A DNA stretch of 64,000 bases from Propionibacteriaceae bacterium (GCA_031272505.1 JAISTQ010000065.1:22855-86854), one strand, 5' to 3'; positions 35,746-45,653 are shown, counted from the stretch's first letter. Made by a program: numbers and translations. Notes: generated by a model not told the origin, from the sequence alone.

Positions 35746-36738
35746 CTACGGGGTGAGGGTGGCCACCATGACGGCTTTGATGGAGTGCATTCGGTTTTCG
35801 GCTTGGTCGAAGACGATGGAGGCCGGGGATTCGAAGACTTCGTCGGTGACTTCGAGTTCGGGGAGGCCGAAGCGCTGGTAGACCTCTTCGCCGATGGAGG
35901 TGTCCCGGTTGTGGTAGGAGGGCAGGCAGTGCATGAACTTGACGTTCGGGTTGCCGGTGCGGGCGAGCAGCTCCGTCGTCACCTGGTAGTCGCGGAGCAA
36001 CTCGATGCGTTCGGTCCAGACGGCTTCGGGTTCGCCCATGGAGACCCAGATGTCGGTGTGGATGAAATCGCAGCCGGCCACCGCGTCCAGGTCTTCGGCC
36101 AGGGTGATCTGGGCACCGGTCTCGGTGGCGATCCAGCGGGCCTTCTCGGCCACCCACGCGGGGGGCAGCAGCGCCTTGGGGCCGACCATGCGCACGTCCG
36201 CGCCGATCAGCGCCCCGGCGATCAGCAGTGAGCAGCCGACGTTGAAGCGGGCGTCGCCCACATACGCGAAGGAGATCTCCGGGCCGGGTTTGCCCGACGC
36301 TTCCTCCATGGTGAACATGTCGCACAGGCTCTGGGTGGGATGCCACTCGTCCGTCAACCCATTCCAGACCGGCACCGAGGCGTACTCGGCCAGCGTCTCC
36401 ACGGTGGTCTGCTTGTCGCCGCGGTATTCGATGCCGTCATAGAGCCGGGAGAGCACCCGCGCGGTGTCGGCGGGGGATTCCTTGTGGCCCATCTGGGAGG
36501 AGTTGCCGCTCATCTGGGTGACGTGCGCGCCTTGGTCGTAAGCGGCCACCTCAAAGGCGGAACGGGTGCGGGTGGAGGTCTTCTCGAAGATCAGCGCCAC
36601 GTTCTTGCCGCGCAGCCGCTGCACCTCGGTGCCCGCCTTGCGGGCCGCCTTCAGCTCGCCCGTCAAGGTGAGCAGTTGCCGCCATTCGGCGGGGGTGAAA
36701 TCGGTTTCCTTGAGGAAATCGCGTCCCTTGAGCGTCAT
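35746..36738 (-). CDS. argF: Ornithine carbamoyltransferase
   Basis: 330 residues. Ornithine and carbamoyl phosphate to citrulline (or the reverse in arginine catabolism). Carbamoyl-phosphate loop in [25 protein letters not shown], ornithine region SMGEPE, and the Cys in MHCLPSYHN. Clear ribosome site AGGAGG before ATG 36738. No other arginine gene is in the window, and sequence alone does not separate anabolic ArgF from catabolic ArcB; the C-terminal [20 protein letters not shown] segment is seen in ArcB-like enzymes. Confidence 0.93.
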   Translation of the reverse strand: MTLKGRDFLKETDFTPAEWRQLLTLTGELKAARKAGTEVQRLRGKNVALIFEKTSTRTRSAFEVAAYDQGAHVTQMSGNSSQMGHKESPADTARVLSRLYDGIEYRGDKQTTVETLAEYASVPVWNGLTDEWHPTQSLCDMFTMEEASGKPGPEISFAYVGDARFNVGCSLLIAGALIGADVRMVGPKALLPPAWVAEKARWIATETGAQITLAEDLDAVAGCDFIHTDIWVSMGEPEAVWTERIELLRDYQVTTELLARTGNPNVKFMHCLPSYHNRDTSIGEEVYQRFGLPELEVTDEVFESPASIVFDQAENRMHSIKAVMVATLTP

Positions 36739-36800
36739 CTCAACCTCCTGGTGGGGAAGCAAGAATGCTATCACTTGGCCCACGCCGGGGACAGCCAGGG

Positions 36801-37541
36801 CTAGTGGGAGGCGAAAAACTCTATCGAGCCGGTGAAGATTTCCTCTTTGTCGTAGTCCATGGTGGCCACATGCCAGGAGCGCGGCAGCACCCGCTCGAAC
36901 ACCTCTTCGGAGGAGATCTGCCGCAGGATCATCTCGGCGGACGCCTTGGGCACCGCATGATCCACGGACGAGCGGTACAGCACCACCGGGCAGGTGACCA
37001 GATCGAGCCGGGCGCGCACGTCCGTCCACAGTTTCAGCATGGTGGCCACCGCCTTCAAGGGGGTGACGTCGTAGGTGTACTCGACCACGCCGGGCATCGC
37101 GATGTCGGAGCCGATCTTGCCCTTCAAGGCGGGGATGAACAAGGAGAGCAGCGGGGCGAAGTTTGACGTCCAGCGCGCCAACACCGCCGGATTCACCAGC
37201 ACCAGGCCCGCCACGTCGTCGGGATGCTGCTCGGCCAGCCGCAGCGCCAGCGCGCCCCCCAGGGAGAGGCCGGTGACGAACACCTTGGCGTGGTTTTGCC
37301 GCAAGGTGAGGAACTCTTGGTTGACGCAGTCGTACCAGTCTTGCCAACTGGTCACGTTCAACTCGTGCCAGTCGGTGCCGTGGCCGGGCAGCCGGGGCAC
37401 GCTCACCTCGTAGCCGGCCTTCGCCACCGCGTAAGCCCACTCGGAGAGCGAGTGCGGGGTGGAGGTGAAACCGTGGCACATCAACACGCCCACGTCGCCG
37501 CTCCCGGTGTGGATCGGCCGCGCGTATTCCGCTATTTCCAT
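36801..37541 (-). CDS. Alpha/beta hydrolase (esterase / monoacylglycerol lipase-like)
   Basis: 246 residues. Carboxylesterase of the Est30/YvaK type: oxyanion region [11 protein letters not shown], nucleophile in [12 protein letters not shown], Asp in SSVDHAVP and His in [10 protein letters not shown]. Cytoplasmic, no signal peptide. The ATG at 37541 removes a 20-residue upstream extension that is open but unlikely. Divergent from plsC, 34 bases apart, so the two share a short promoter region and perhaps a role in lipid turnover. Confidence 0.87.
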   Translation of the reverse strand: MEIAEYARPIHTGSGDVGVLMCHGFTSTPHSLSEWAYAVAKAGYEVSVPRLPGHGTDWHELNVTSWQDWYDCVNQEFLTLRQNHAKVFVTGLSLGGALALRLAEQHPDDVAGLVLVNPAVLARWTSNFAPLLSLFIPALKGKIGSDIAMPGVVEYTYDVTPLKAVATMLKLWTDVRARLDLVTCPVVLYRSSVDHAVPKASAEMILRQISSEEVFERVLPRSWHVATMDYDKEEIFTGSIEFFASH

Positions 37542-37575
37542 GGGATAAGCGTACGGCCATTTATGCTTAGGTGTT

Positions 37576-38361
37576 GTGAGTGAAGACCTGGAAACCGTCA
37601 ACGAGCACCCGAGATCGAAATATGTGGCCTATACCATCTTCCGGGCCATCTTCCGCCCCATCGTGACCATCCTGTTCCGCGGCAAGATCATCAACGCCAA
37701 GCGCATTCCCGCTGAGGGCGGGATCATCCTGACGTCCAACCACCTGGGGGCGTTGGATCCGGTGATCCTCGCCGGGTTGGCCAAACGGCACATCACCTTC
37801 CCGGCGAAAATCGAGCTTTATGAGGGCAAGGGCATCAAGCGGATCGTCGGCTGGTTTCTGAACGCGGTGGGCATGGTGCCGCTGAACCGCGCCGACCCGA
37901 AGCTGGCCAACGCCGCCTTGCAGCCGCTGATCGAACGGGTGCAAGAAGGCGGGGCGATCGGCATCTATCCCGAGGGCACCCGCAGCCCCGACGGGCGGAT
38001 GTACAAAGGCAAGACGGGCGTCGCCCGGATCCTGATGGCCACCGGCGCCACCGTCGTCCCCTTCGGCACCTTCGATTCGCATTCGCATCGCACCCGGATC
38101 GGCATCCCCTGGGTGACCAAGCCGAAGTTGGTGATCGGCGAGCCGATGGACCTTTCCGAGTATGCCGGGCGCGAGGTGGATCACGAGCTGTTGCGCGAGA
38201 TCACCGACAAGATCATGAAGGCGATCTGGGAGATCACCGGCCAGGAATACGTGGACGTCTACGGCAAGGAGATGAAGTACCATCTGCTCCCCGAAGCCGA
38301 GATCGAGGCGAAGGTGCTGCCCTATCCCGGCGCGGCGGCTGACGGCGAACTTGAAGGCTGA
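37576..38361 (+). CDS. 1-acylglycerol-3-phosphate acyltransferase (PlsC family)
   Basis: 261 residues. Makes phosphatidic acid from lysophosphatidate at the membrane. Motif I NHLGALD (NHx4D), motif II region VPLNR, motif III YPEGTRSPDG. An N-terminal hydrophobic stretch (about 18-35) would sit at the membrane. GTG start. It ends about 24 bases before the DAHP synthase gene. Confidence 0.92.
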   Translation: MSEDLETVNEHPRSKYVAYTIFRAIFRPIVTILFRGKIINAKRIPAEGGIILTSNHLGALDPVILAGLAKRHITFPAKIELYEGKGIKRIVGWFLNAVGMVPLNRADPKLANAALQPLIERVQEGGAIGIYPEGTRSPDGRMYKGKTGVARILMATGATVVPFGTFDSHSHRTRIGIPWVTKPKLVIGEPMDLSEYAGREVDHELLREITDKIMKAIWEITGQEYVDVYGKEMKYHLLPEAEIEAKVLPYPGAAADGELEG

Positions 38362-38385
38362 GAGAAACCGGTATCCTTGAAGATT

Positions 38386-39768
38386 GTGAGTGAAATCCCA
38401 TCTTTGGAAGAGTTGCATGCGCTGCATCCGGCGCAGCAGCCGGACTACCCGGATCCGGCCAAGGTGGCCGAGGTGACGGCGGAGTTGCGCAAACGTCCGC
38501 CGCTGGTCTTCGCCGGCGAGTGTGACGAGCTGAAAGCCCGGCTTGCCGAAGTTGCGGCGGGCCGTTCCTTCCTGCTCCAAGGTGGGGATTGCGCGGAGAC
38601 TTTCGACCATGTGGCGGCCGCCGATCTGCGCGCCAAGCTGCGGGTGCTGCTCTCCATGGCGGTGGTGCTCACCTACGCGGCCCAGGTGCCGATCGTCAAA
38701 GTGGGCCGGATCGCCGGCCAATACGCCAAGCCGCGCTCGTCAGACACCGAGACGCGCGCCGGCGTCACCCTGCCCGCCTATCGCGGCGACGCCGTCAACT
38801 CGCTGGAGTTCACCGCGGCGGCCCGCACCCCCGATCCGCGCCGCCTGATCGAGGTCTACAACCGCTCGTCCGCCTCGCTGAACCTGCTGCGGGCGTTCAC
38901 CAAGGGCGGCTTCGCCGATCTGCGCTCGGTGCATTCGTGGAACGCCGACTTCGTGCGCAACTCGCACGTGGAGGAGAAGTACGAGGCGCTCTCCAAGGAG
39001 ATCGAGCGGGCCTTGGCCTTCATGGTGGCCTGCGGCGTGGACGACCAGACGCTGCGTTCCATCGATCTGTACTCCTCTCACGAGGCATTGTTGCTCGAAT
39101 ACGAGCACGCCCTGACGCGCATCGATTCGCGCACCGGCACCCCTTATGACACTTCCGCGCACATGGTCTGGCTCGGGGATCGCACCCGCCAGGTGGACGG
39201 TGCCCATGTGGAGTTGCTGCGCCGCCTGCGCAACCCGATTGGCGTCAAGGTGGGGCCGAGCGCCCAACCCGGCGAAGTGGTGACGCTGCTGGATCGCCTT
39301 GATCCGGAACACGAGCCCGGCCGCATCACGGTGATCTCCCGGATGGGCGCCGAAAAGGTGCGCGACCTGCTGCCGCCCATCGTCACCGCGGTGGAGGCCA
39401 CCGGCCGCAAAGTGGCGTGGGTTTCCGATCCGATGCACGGCAACACCTTCACCGCCCCCTCGGGCTACAAGACGCGGGCCTTCTCGCAGGTGGTCGAAGA
39501 GGTGAACGGCTTCTTTGACGTCCACGATTCGCTGGGCACCTGGCCGGGCGGCGTCCACATCGAGTTGACGGGTTCGGACGTCACCGAATGCGTCGGCGGG
39601 GTGGACGAACTCGGCGTGGCCGACCTGATGAACCGCTACGAGACCGCCTGCGACCCGCGGATGAACCGCAACCAGGCGCTGGAGCTGGCCTTCACCATCG
39701 CCGAGCGGCTGGCGGCGGGCTCGCGTAGGTTCAACCCGGTGCAGCAGTATTCCGTCGAAGACTTCTAG
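38386..39768 (+). CDS. aroG: 3-deoxy-7-phosphoheptulonate synthase, class II
   Basis: 460 residues of the plant/mycobacterial type II DAHP synthase, first step of the shikimate pathway. Motifs: LLQGGDCAETFD (metal Cys), KVGRIAGQYAKPRS, MVWLGDRTRQVDGAHVE, KVGPSA, and SDPMHGNTF. Start uncertain: GTG 38386 follows TATCCT (38372-38377) at leaderless spacing, while TTG 38377 gives three more residues. Works with aroE, aroK and aroQ about 6 kb downstream. Confidence 0.95.
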   Translation: MSEIPSLEELHALHPAQQPDYPDPAKVAEVTAELRKRPPLVFAGECDELKARLAEVAAGRSFLLQGGDCAETFDHVAAADLRAKLRVLLSMAVVLTYAAQVPIVKVGRIAGQYAKPRSSDTETRAGVTLPAYRGDAVNSLEFTAAARTPDPRRLIEVYNRSSASLNLLRAFTKGGFADLRSVHSWNADFVRNSHVEEKYEALSKEIERALAFMVACGVDDQTLRSIDLYSSHEALLLEYEHALTRIDSRTGTPYDTSAHMVWLGDRTRQVDGAHVELLRRLRNPIGVKVGPSAQPGEVVTLLDRLDPEHEPGRITVISRMGAEKVRDLLPPIVTAVEATGRKVAWVSDPMHGNTFTAPSGYKTRAFSQVVEEVNGFFDVHDSLGTWPGGVHIELTGSDVTECVGGVDELGVADLMNRYETACDPRMNRNQALELAFTIAERLAAGSRRFNPVQQYSVEDF

Positions 39769-39794
39769 GCCCGTTTCAAAACAGCGTTAAACAA

Positions 39795-39826
39795 GTAGTG
39801 GGAGCGACCGGAGCCGCCCCCACTAC
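39795..39826. terminator. Hairpin between convergent aroG and GH3 genes
   Basis: GTAGTGGG (39795-39802) pairs perfectly with CCCACTAC (39819-39826). It sits centrally in the 69-base gap between two converging stops. T-runs are weak (GTTATT on the right; TTGTTT on the left on the other strand). A bidirectional terminator is the best reading. Confidence 0.55.
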
Positions 39827-39837
39827 GTTATTCAGAT

Positions 39838-42800
39838 TTACTTGATCTTCTTGGCAGCCGAAGTCTTCGTGACGCTGGTGTAGCCGGACTTGGAACCGGT
39901 CACCTTCACGGAGATCTTCTTGCCCTTCAGCGCCTTGGTGAGCTTGAGGCTGGACTTGGTGGCCTTGGCAATCTTCTTGCCGTTGGCCAGCCACTGGTAC
40001 TTGAACTTCGTGCCCGAAGTCCAGGCGCCGGTCTTCACCTTGAGCGTCTTGCCCACCTTCGCGGTGCCGGAGATCGCCGGCTTCGCGGCCTTCAGCGACT
40101 TCAGGGTCGCCTTCACCGGGGTGGTGGCCACCACGGTGGCGATCGTCGTCTCGCTGACGAGCGCCGGCTCCTCTGCCGCGAGGGCGAAGGTGGCCGGGGA
40201 GGCCAGCGGCACCGGCTCAGCGGACGGGCTGACTGGCTTCAAGCGGGCCTTGGCGATCGCGGCAATCAAAGCGGCCTGCGCGCTGGTAACCTGCGCGGAG
40301 GTGGCGTTCGGATTGTCGTTCACAGCCTTGGCGGCGGCCAGCACCGACGGCAGCGAGGAGATCGAGGCAGCCACGTAGCTGTCCGAGTTCGCCACAATCT
40401 GCTCGGCAACGCCAATCGCCGTCACCAAGCCGCCCTTGTTGGCAGCCAACACCAGGCCGGAGAGCGCGTCTTCGAGGGCCTGATAGGCCTCGTCGACGGC
40501 GGCTTCGGAGGCATCCGGATCAGCGAGGACGGCCTTCGCGTCAGCCAAAGCGTCCGCGACCGCAGCCCAGGAATCCGGGGTGTACTTGCTCGAATCCAGG
40601 CCGTCAGCCAGATCGACCAGCGGGCCGAGCAGGCTCTTGTCGCCCTGGAGCTGGACCTTCGCGATGGCCTGGGCGATGGAGATCGCCGCAGCCAGCACGT
40701 CAGACTCCGAAGCCGAAGCCGTGTTCGCGACCAGCTTGGCAGCCGTGGTGGCGTCCTGCAACTGGGTGATCGAGCTCGGCAGCAAGCCGGTCGGATCCTC
40801 CAGGATGCCATCGGCGATGTCGATCAAAGCCCACAGCGCGGACTTGTCGACTGCGGCCACCAGGCCATCAGCGGCGGTCTTCAACGCGGCGAAGGTGTCG
40901 GTGACCTGCTGCGCGGTGACATAGCCGGAGGCGATCAAGGCGCGGGCGTCATCCAACGCGGCGGCCAACGGAGCGTACGACGCCGGCGTGTAGCGGCCCT
41001 GCTGGGCCTCGAACAGCGCGTAGACGTCCACCGCGGTCTGCAGCAACTCGATTCCGCCATCCAGCGAGATCGGATGCACAGCGGACAACCAGGCAGCGAC
41101 GTATTCGGTGAGCTGGAACTGCTCCGAGTACGGCTGGATGTTGATGCCGGTGACGCCCTTGATGTCCGCCAACTCCTGGAACGAAGCCGCATTCTTGTCG
41201 ACCCCGAGGATGTGCATGGCGGAACGCTGCAGGTCGCCCAGGCGCATCGTCATGCCGGCGGTGTTGTAGTTGCCCTTGATGTCGACGCGGTAGGCGTGGA
41301 CCTGGCCGGGCACGCCGCCGTCATTGGTGACGGTGACCGTGATCGCGGCCTTCTGCGTGGCATTCAGCGCGCTCCCAGACAGGAAGGTCTGCAGCGCATC
41401 GTAAGCCGCCTGCGCGGTGGCGAAGTTCGCCGAGCCGCCCGGAATGCCAGACAGGGTGGAGGCCATCGTCATCGACGGGATCGAGGCGTCGTCCACGATG
41501 GTGGAGATGGTCTCGGTACCGGTCGCCGACAGCGTCATGCCGCCCAGCGAGAAGGTGTAGCGGGTGCCAGAGCGGGTGAACACCGGGAGGCCCCAGGCGT
41601 CAATCGTCGGCGGAACGGCGTACATGGCGCTCTGGATCGCGGACGGCGAGCCACCGGGCTCGACGAGGTCGTTGCCAGCGTACATGTAGGCCACGTTGTT
41701 GCTGCCGCAGCCGCCCCAGTCCGTCATGACCAGGCCCTGGAAGCCCCACTCGCCGCGTAGCAAGTCGGTGAGCAGGTCATAGTCGCCCGCCACGCAGGAG
41801 CCGTTGATCCGGTTGTAGGACGACATGATCGCCATCGGCTGCGCGCCCTTGACGGCAATCTCGAAGCCCTTCAGATAGATCTCACGCATCGCGCGTTCGT
41901 TCATCACCGAGTTACCACCGGAACGGTTGGTCTCTTGGTTGTTGCCCGCGTAGTGCTTCAAGGTGACGCCGACGCCTGGGGTCGCCTGCACGCCGCGGGT
42001 GTAGTTCGCAGCGGTCCAGCCGGAGACCAGCGGATCCTCGGAGTAGTACTCGAAGTTACGGCCGTTCATCGGGTCGCGGTGGATGTTCATGCCCGGAGCC
42101 AGCCACAGGTTGGCGCCGAAGTGCTCCATCTCCTGGCCGAGGGCGACGCCGACGGCGCCGATCAGGGTGACGTTCCAGGTCTGCGCCATCGCGGTGCCGA
42201 TCGGGAAGCGGGTCGCGTACTGATAGTACGCAGATCCGTTGATGGTGCCGGACGCGGTGATGCGCAGGCCGGCCGGGCCGTCCGGCAGGGTCATCGCGGC
42301 GATGCCGAGATTCTCATAGCGGCCGGTGGTGTAGCCGGCGGCACCCTGCGCGGAGAGCGTCGAAATCGTCTGGCCGGTCGGCATACCGAGGCCGCCCATC
42401 ACGATGTAGGAGAGCTGCTCCACCGAGAGGCTGGCCACGAACTGCTTCATGGTGACGGTGCCCTTGGCGACGTCGAACAGCGTCGGGTTCGCCGGGACGT
42501 TGACCGTCTCGATGACCTCGCCCTGCTTCGGGGTATAGGCTGCGCCGGTGTTCTCCCAGTTGCTGGCCTTCGAGGAATCGATCAACGCGGTGGTCGTGGA
42601 GATGACGTCCTTGTCGATGGCGTAGTACGGGGAGGTGCTGTCCACCGCCACGTTCTGCTCATATTCGGAGGCGTTGTTCACCGTGGTGATGCCAGAGACC
42701 GTGATCCGGTCGGCGAAGGCGATCTGCGCCTTCTCGCCCGAATAGGTGTAGAAGTTCGCCGGATCGGAGACGTATTCGTTGTCGACCGTCTGGTCCTTGA

Positions 42801-44196
42801 CCTCGTTGTAGAGCTGCTCGGTGATTACCGTGCTCGGGATCTCGATGATCTTGGCGACCTTGGTGTTCCGCGAAGAGTTGCCGACGCGGATGATGTAGTC
42901 GCCACCCTCCAGCACATAGGCGGCCTTGGCCTCGTCATAGCTGGACATCTCGGTGGTGTTGAAGCTGATGGTGAGGATTTGTTCCTCGCCGGGCTGCAAC
43001 GTAGCGGTCTTCGCGTAGGCGGCCAGCTCCTGGTACGGCTTGTCGAGGCCGGTGGTCGGAGCCGAGAAGTAAACCTGGACGACTTCCTTGCCCTCTACCG
43101 AACCGACGTTGGTGACCTTCGCCACGACCGTCACCTGGTCTTCGTTCGCGGTGACGAGCTGGGTCTTGATGTTGAAGTCGGTGTAGGAGAGGCCATAGCC
43201 GAACTCATAGTTCACAGCCGTCTTCGGATCGGCGGCGATCGTCTTGTAGAACGAATCGAAGTAGCGGTAGCCGACGTAGATGCCCTCGGTGTAGTACTCG
43301 AGGTTGCCCACGCCGTCAGCCATCGCGATGGTCGCGGAGGCCGGATAGTAGCTGTACTGGCCCGCCCAGGTGTCCACCAGCTTGCCCGAAGGCGTCACGT
43401 CGCCGGAAATCACATCGGCAAACGCGGTGCCCGTCTCCTGGCCGACCTGGCTCATCAGGATCAGCGCGTCCAGCGGCTGCCCGTTGGCCGGCGGGACCGG
43501 GGTCTCGGCGTTGATGGTCTTGTAGAAGGTGGTGTCCACCACGGCGCCGACGTTCAGCGCCACGATCACCGTCTTGTAGTTCTGCGCGATCAGCTTCAGG
43601 TTGGCGATCTCCTTGTCGTTGAGCAGATAGTCGCCAGCGCCCGAAGAGCGGTCGGAGCCCTCACCGGAGTTACGCGTCACCACGTAGATGGCGATGTCCG
43701 TCGCGGCCTTCGGCCACACCGAGGTGGTGGTCAGCTCGCGCTCGATGCAGGCGTAGTTGGCGCCGCCGCCGAACATGCCGCCGCCGCTGCTGCCGCAGCC
43801 TACCGACGATGGGGTGTCGGCAGCCGCCTTCAGCGCATCCCAGTAGGCGTCGGAGGTGGTGATGGTGTAGCCATGGTTCTCCAGGCCGGTGCGGACGTTG
43901 ATGTTGTAACGGTTGTTCACCGAACCTGAGCCGGTGCCGCCATAGACGGTCAAATAGGCTCCGGTGCCGAATAGGGCGACATTACCACTCGCGGGAATTG
44001 GTAGCGCGTGGCCGGTGTTCTCGAGCAGTACCATGCCTTCAGTTGCCGCATTGCGCGACACCTGGGCATTGTTCAGCTCCATTGCCGATGGAGTTGGGTC
44101 TGTGTCCCAGGCATAAGCCGGGGCGGTGCTCATCATGGCGCCGCTGAGGACTAAGCCAAGGCTCAGCAGGCCAATTATTGGTTGTTTGATCTTCAT
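39838..44196 (-). CDS. Secreted multidomain GH3 glycosidase with swapped domain order
   Basis: 1452 residues. Signal peptide (1-28). The GH3 C-terminal sandwich domain comes first (about 40-300, starting RNAATEGMVLLENTG), then a fibronectin-III-like domain (about 340-450), then the GH3 barrel (about 590-870) with LPDGPAGLR, GMNIHRDPMNGRNFEYYSEDP, LKHYAGNNQE and the nucleophile Asp826 in LVMTDWGG. This reversed order occurs in some gut and rumen beta-glucosidases. After it come about 250 residues of helical FIVAR-like repeats (about 1090-1370) and a C-terminal Ig-like domain (about 1375-1452) with the YQWLANGKKI motif. No sortase LPxTG motif is seen. Likely degrades beta-linked glycans while bound at the surface. 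Ribosome site AAGGAG. Confidence 0.9.
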   Translation of the reverse strand: MKIKQPIIGLLSLGLVLSGAMMSTAPAYAWDTDPTPSAMELNNAQVSRNAATEGMVLLENTGHALPIPASGNVALFGTGAYLTVYGGTGSGSVNNRYNINVRTGLENHGYTITTSDAYWDALKAAADTPSSVGCGSSGGGMFGGGANYACIERELTTTSVWPKAATDIAIYVVTRNSGEGSDRSSGAGDYLLNDKEIANLKLIAQNYKTVIVALNVGAVVDTTFYKTINAETPVPPANGQPLDALILMSQVGQETGTAFADVISGDVTPSGKLVDTWAGQYSYYPASATIAMADGVGNLEYYTEGIYVGYRYFDSFYKTIAADPKTAVNYEFGYGLSYTDFNIKTQLVTANEDQVTVVAKVTNVGSVEGKEVVQVYFSAPTTGLDKPYQELAAYAKTATLQPGEEQILTISFNTTEMSSYDEAKAAYVLEGGDYIIRVGNSSRNTKVAKIIEIPSTVITEQLYNEVKDQTVDNEYVSDPANFYTYSGEKAQIAFADRITVSGITTVNNASEYEQNVAVDSTSPYYAIDKDVISTTTALIDSSKASNWENTGAAYTPKQGEVIETVNVPANPTLFDVAKGTVTMKQFVASLSVEQLSYIVMGGLGMPTGQTISTLSAQGAAGYTTGRYENLGIAAMTLPDGPAGLRITASGTINGSAYYQYATRFPIGTAMAQTWNVTLIGAVGVALGQEMEHFGANLWLAPGMNIHRDPMNGRNFEYYSEDPLVSGWTAANYTRGVQATPGVGVTLKHYAGNNQETNRSGGNSVMNERAMREIYLKGFEIAVKGAQPMAIMSSYNRINGSCVAGDYDLLTDLLRGEWGFQGLVMTDWGGCGSNNVAYMYAGNDLVEPGGSPSAIQSAMYAVPPTIDAWGLPVFTRSGTRYTFSLGGMTLSATGTETISTIVDDASIPSMTMASTLSGIPGGSANFATAQAAYDALQTFLSGSALNATQKAAITVTVTNDGGVPGQVHAYRVDIKGNYNTAGMTMRLGDLQRSAMHILGVDKNAASFQELADIKGVTGINIQPYSEQFQLTEYVAAWLSAVHPISLDGGIELLQTAVDVYALFEAQQGRYTPASYAPLAAALDDARALIASGYVTAQQVTDTFAALKTAADGLVAAVDKSALWALIDIADGILEDPTGLLPSSITQLQDATTAAKLVANTASASESDVLAAAISIAQAIAKVQLQGDKSLLGPLVDLADGLDSSKYTPDSWAAVADALADAKAVLADPDASEAAVDEAYQALEDALSGLVLAANKGGLVTAIGVAEQIVANSDSYVAASISSLPSVLAAAKAVNDNPNATSAQVTSAQAALIAAIAKARLKPVSPSAEPVPLASPATFALAAEEPALVSETTIATVVATTPVKATLKSLKAAKPAISGTAKVGKTLKVKTGAWTSGTKFKYQWLANGKKIAKATKSSLKLTKALKGKKISVKVTGSKSGYTSVTKTSAAKKIK

Positions 44197-44226
44197 CGAT
44201 CAGCTCCTTATTTGGGTTTGGGGTAC

Positions 44227-44282
44227 GTTGGCTTCAATGCCAACGGCATTGCGGGCTTTTGCCCGTAACGAAAATTATTCTA
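44227..44282 (-). promoter_or_regulatory. GH3 promoter and nested inverted repeats in its leader
   Basis: A -10-like TAGAAT reads leftward at 44282-44277. Between it and the GH3 start are CGGGC/GCCCG around TTTT (44252-44265), CAATGCC/GGCATTG around three bases (44235-44251), and GTTGGC/GCCAAC around six bases (44227-44244). The last two share bases, so only one could form at once. Operator or RNA leader; the sequence does not decide. Confidence 0.45.
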
Positions 44283-44532
44283 TGGTATCTCGGGCTGTGG
44301 GCGAAATCGCTAGGGGGTACTGTCAGTGTCCCTTTATTAGGCGAATAATAATGAATAGTGACCGGGAAATGGTTCAACCAAAAGAATATGCGAACGGACG
44401 ATAATGGGCGAAATATTTACGCGGTCAAGTTTGGCTTGGTGAACGCGAGCCTCCAGGGCATCCACGTCCGAACCAGCGCCGGATGTGGGTGTATAAAAAG
44501 CTGATACCGGCGAAGGGGTCTAGGATTTGGAT
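44283..44532. promoter_or_regulatory. Upstream region of the threonine aldolase gene
   Basis: CATCCACGTCCG (44459-44470) and CGGATGTGGGTG (44480-44491) form a 12-base inverted repeat with two transitions (G-U pairs in RNA), directly before TATAAA (44492-44497), a likely -10 box. This suggests a regulator site covering the promoter. The stretch 44283-44458 is comparatively AT-rich and shows no gene I can support. Confidence 0.45.
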
Positions 44533-45558
44533 GTGATTGATCTACGTTCCGATACCTTGACCCGCCCCACGGCGGGGATGCGCGCCGCGATGATGGAAGC
44601 CGCAGTGGGCGATGACGTCTTCGCCGAAGACCCCACCGTGAACGCCTTCGAGGCGAAAGTGGCGGCGCTGTTCGGCAAAGAGGCTGGCTTGATGACGACG
44701 ACGGGCACCATGTCCAATCTGCTTGGCGTCTATCTGCTGGTGCAGCCCGGCGCTGAAGTCGTCTGCGACTATCGGGCGCACATCGTGCGCGCCGAGTCGG
44801 GCGGCCATGCGGTGAACCACGGCGTCACCACCCGCACTTGGTTCACCTCCGACGGCATCGTGGACGTGGATACCGTGGCCCAGGTGATCGCGCCCAACTC
44901 CGGGCCCTACCAGGTCTCCACCACCGCCGTCGAGATCGAGAACACCCACAACTTCGGGGGCGGCACCATCCAGCCGTATGCGAATCTGGTAGAGATCTCG
45001 GCCTACTGCCGTGAACTCGGCCTGGGACTGCATCTGGACGGCGCCCGCATCTGGAACGCCCACATCGCCACTGGTATCCCGCTGGCCGATTACGGCAAAC
45101 TCTTCGACACCGTGAGCGTCTGCTTCTCCAAGGGGCTGGGCGCCCCGGTGGGCTCGATGGTGCTCTCCACCGCGGAGAACATCGCGCGGGCGCGTTTCCA
45201 GCGGCGGCGTTTGGGGGGCGGCTGGCGGCAGGCTGGCGTTTTGGCGGCGGCTGCCGAATACGCGCTCGATAACCAGTTGGCCCGGCTGGCCGACGACCAC
45301 GAGGGCGCGCGGCGGTTCGCCACCGCGGTGGCCGCGAATGCCCCGTGGGCCATTGACCCGGCGAGCGTCGCCACCAACATCGTGGTGGTCAACTCCGGGG
45401 ATCGCACCGCCGCCGAGATCGTGGACAAGGCGAAGGCTTCGGGAGTGCTGCTCTCCTCCGTGGGGGCCACCGCCGTGCGCGCGGTCACCCACCTGGACGT
45501 CACCGTCGCGGAGGCCGAGACCGCCGGCGAAATCGTCGGCGAAATCCTGGCTGGCTAG
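44533..45558 (+). CDS. ltaE: Low-specificity L-threonine aldolase
   Basis: 341 residues, PLP enzyme cleaving threonine (and allo-threonine) to glycine and acetaldehyde. N-terminus IDLRSDTLTRPTAGMRAAM, HLDGARIWNA, and the PLP-Lys in VCFSKGLGAPVGS; RRLGGGWRQAG follows. I prefer GTG 44533, which matches the usual MIDLRSD start and has AGG eight bases upstream; TTG 44527 is possible. Glycine produced could feed the glycine cleavage system (gcvT). Confidence 0.92.
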   Translation: MIDLRSDTLTRPTAGMRAAMMEAAVGDDVFAEDPTVNAFEAKVAALFGKEAGLMTTTGTMSNLLGVYLLVQPGAEVVCDYRAHIVRAESGGHAVNHGVTTRTWFTSDGIVDVDTVAQVIAPNSGPYQVSTTAVEIENTHNFGGGTIQPYANLVEISAYCRELGLGLHLDGARIWNAHIATGIPLADYGKLFDTVSVCFSKGLGAPVGSMVLSTAENIARARFQRRRLGGGWRQAGVLAAAAEYALDNQLARLADDHEGARRFATAVAANAPWAIDPASVATNIVVVNSGDRTAAEIVDKAKASGVLLSSVGATAVRAVTHLDVTVAEAETAGEIVGEILAG

Positions 45559-45608
45559 CCCATCAAACACGGGAACGAACGCGGGGGCAAAACCCTTCCG
45601 TGAGGCAA

Positions 45609-45614
45609 TACAAT
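45609..45614 (+). promoter_or_regulatory. -10-like box before the aro operon
   Basis: TACAAT, 5 of 6 to consensus, 40 bases before the aroE ATG in the 95-base gap after ltaE. No good -35 box at 17 bases. Likely start of the aroE-aroK-aroQ transcript. Confidence 0.3.
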
Positions 45615-45653
45615 TCAGGGCAGCGGGTTAGTAACTACAGAAAGGGTGGGAGC

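Noticed and set aside
41935..43929. 664-codon plus-strand open frame opposite the GH3 gene
   Set aside because: Shadow of the GH3 gene, with Arg/Gly/Val/Asp-biased composition and no recognisable domain.
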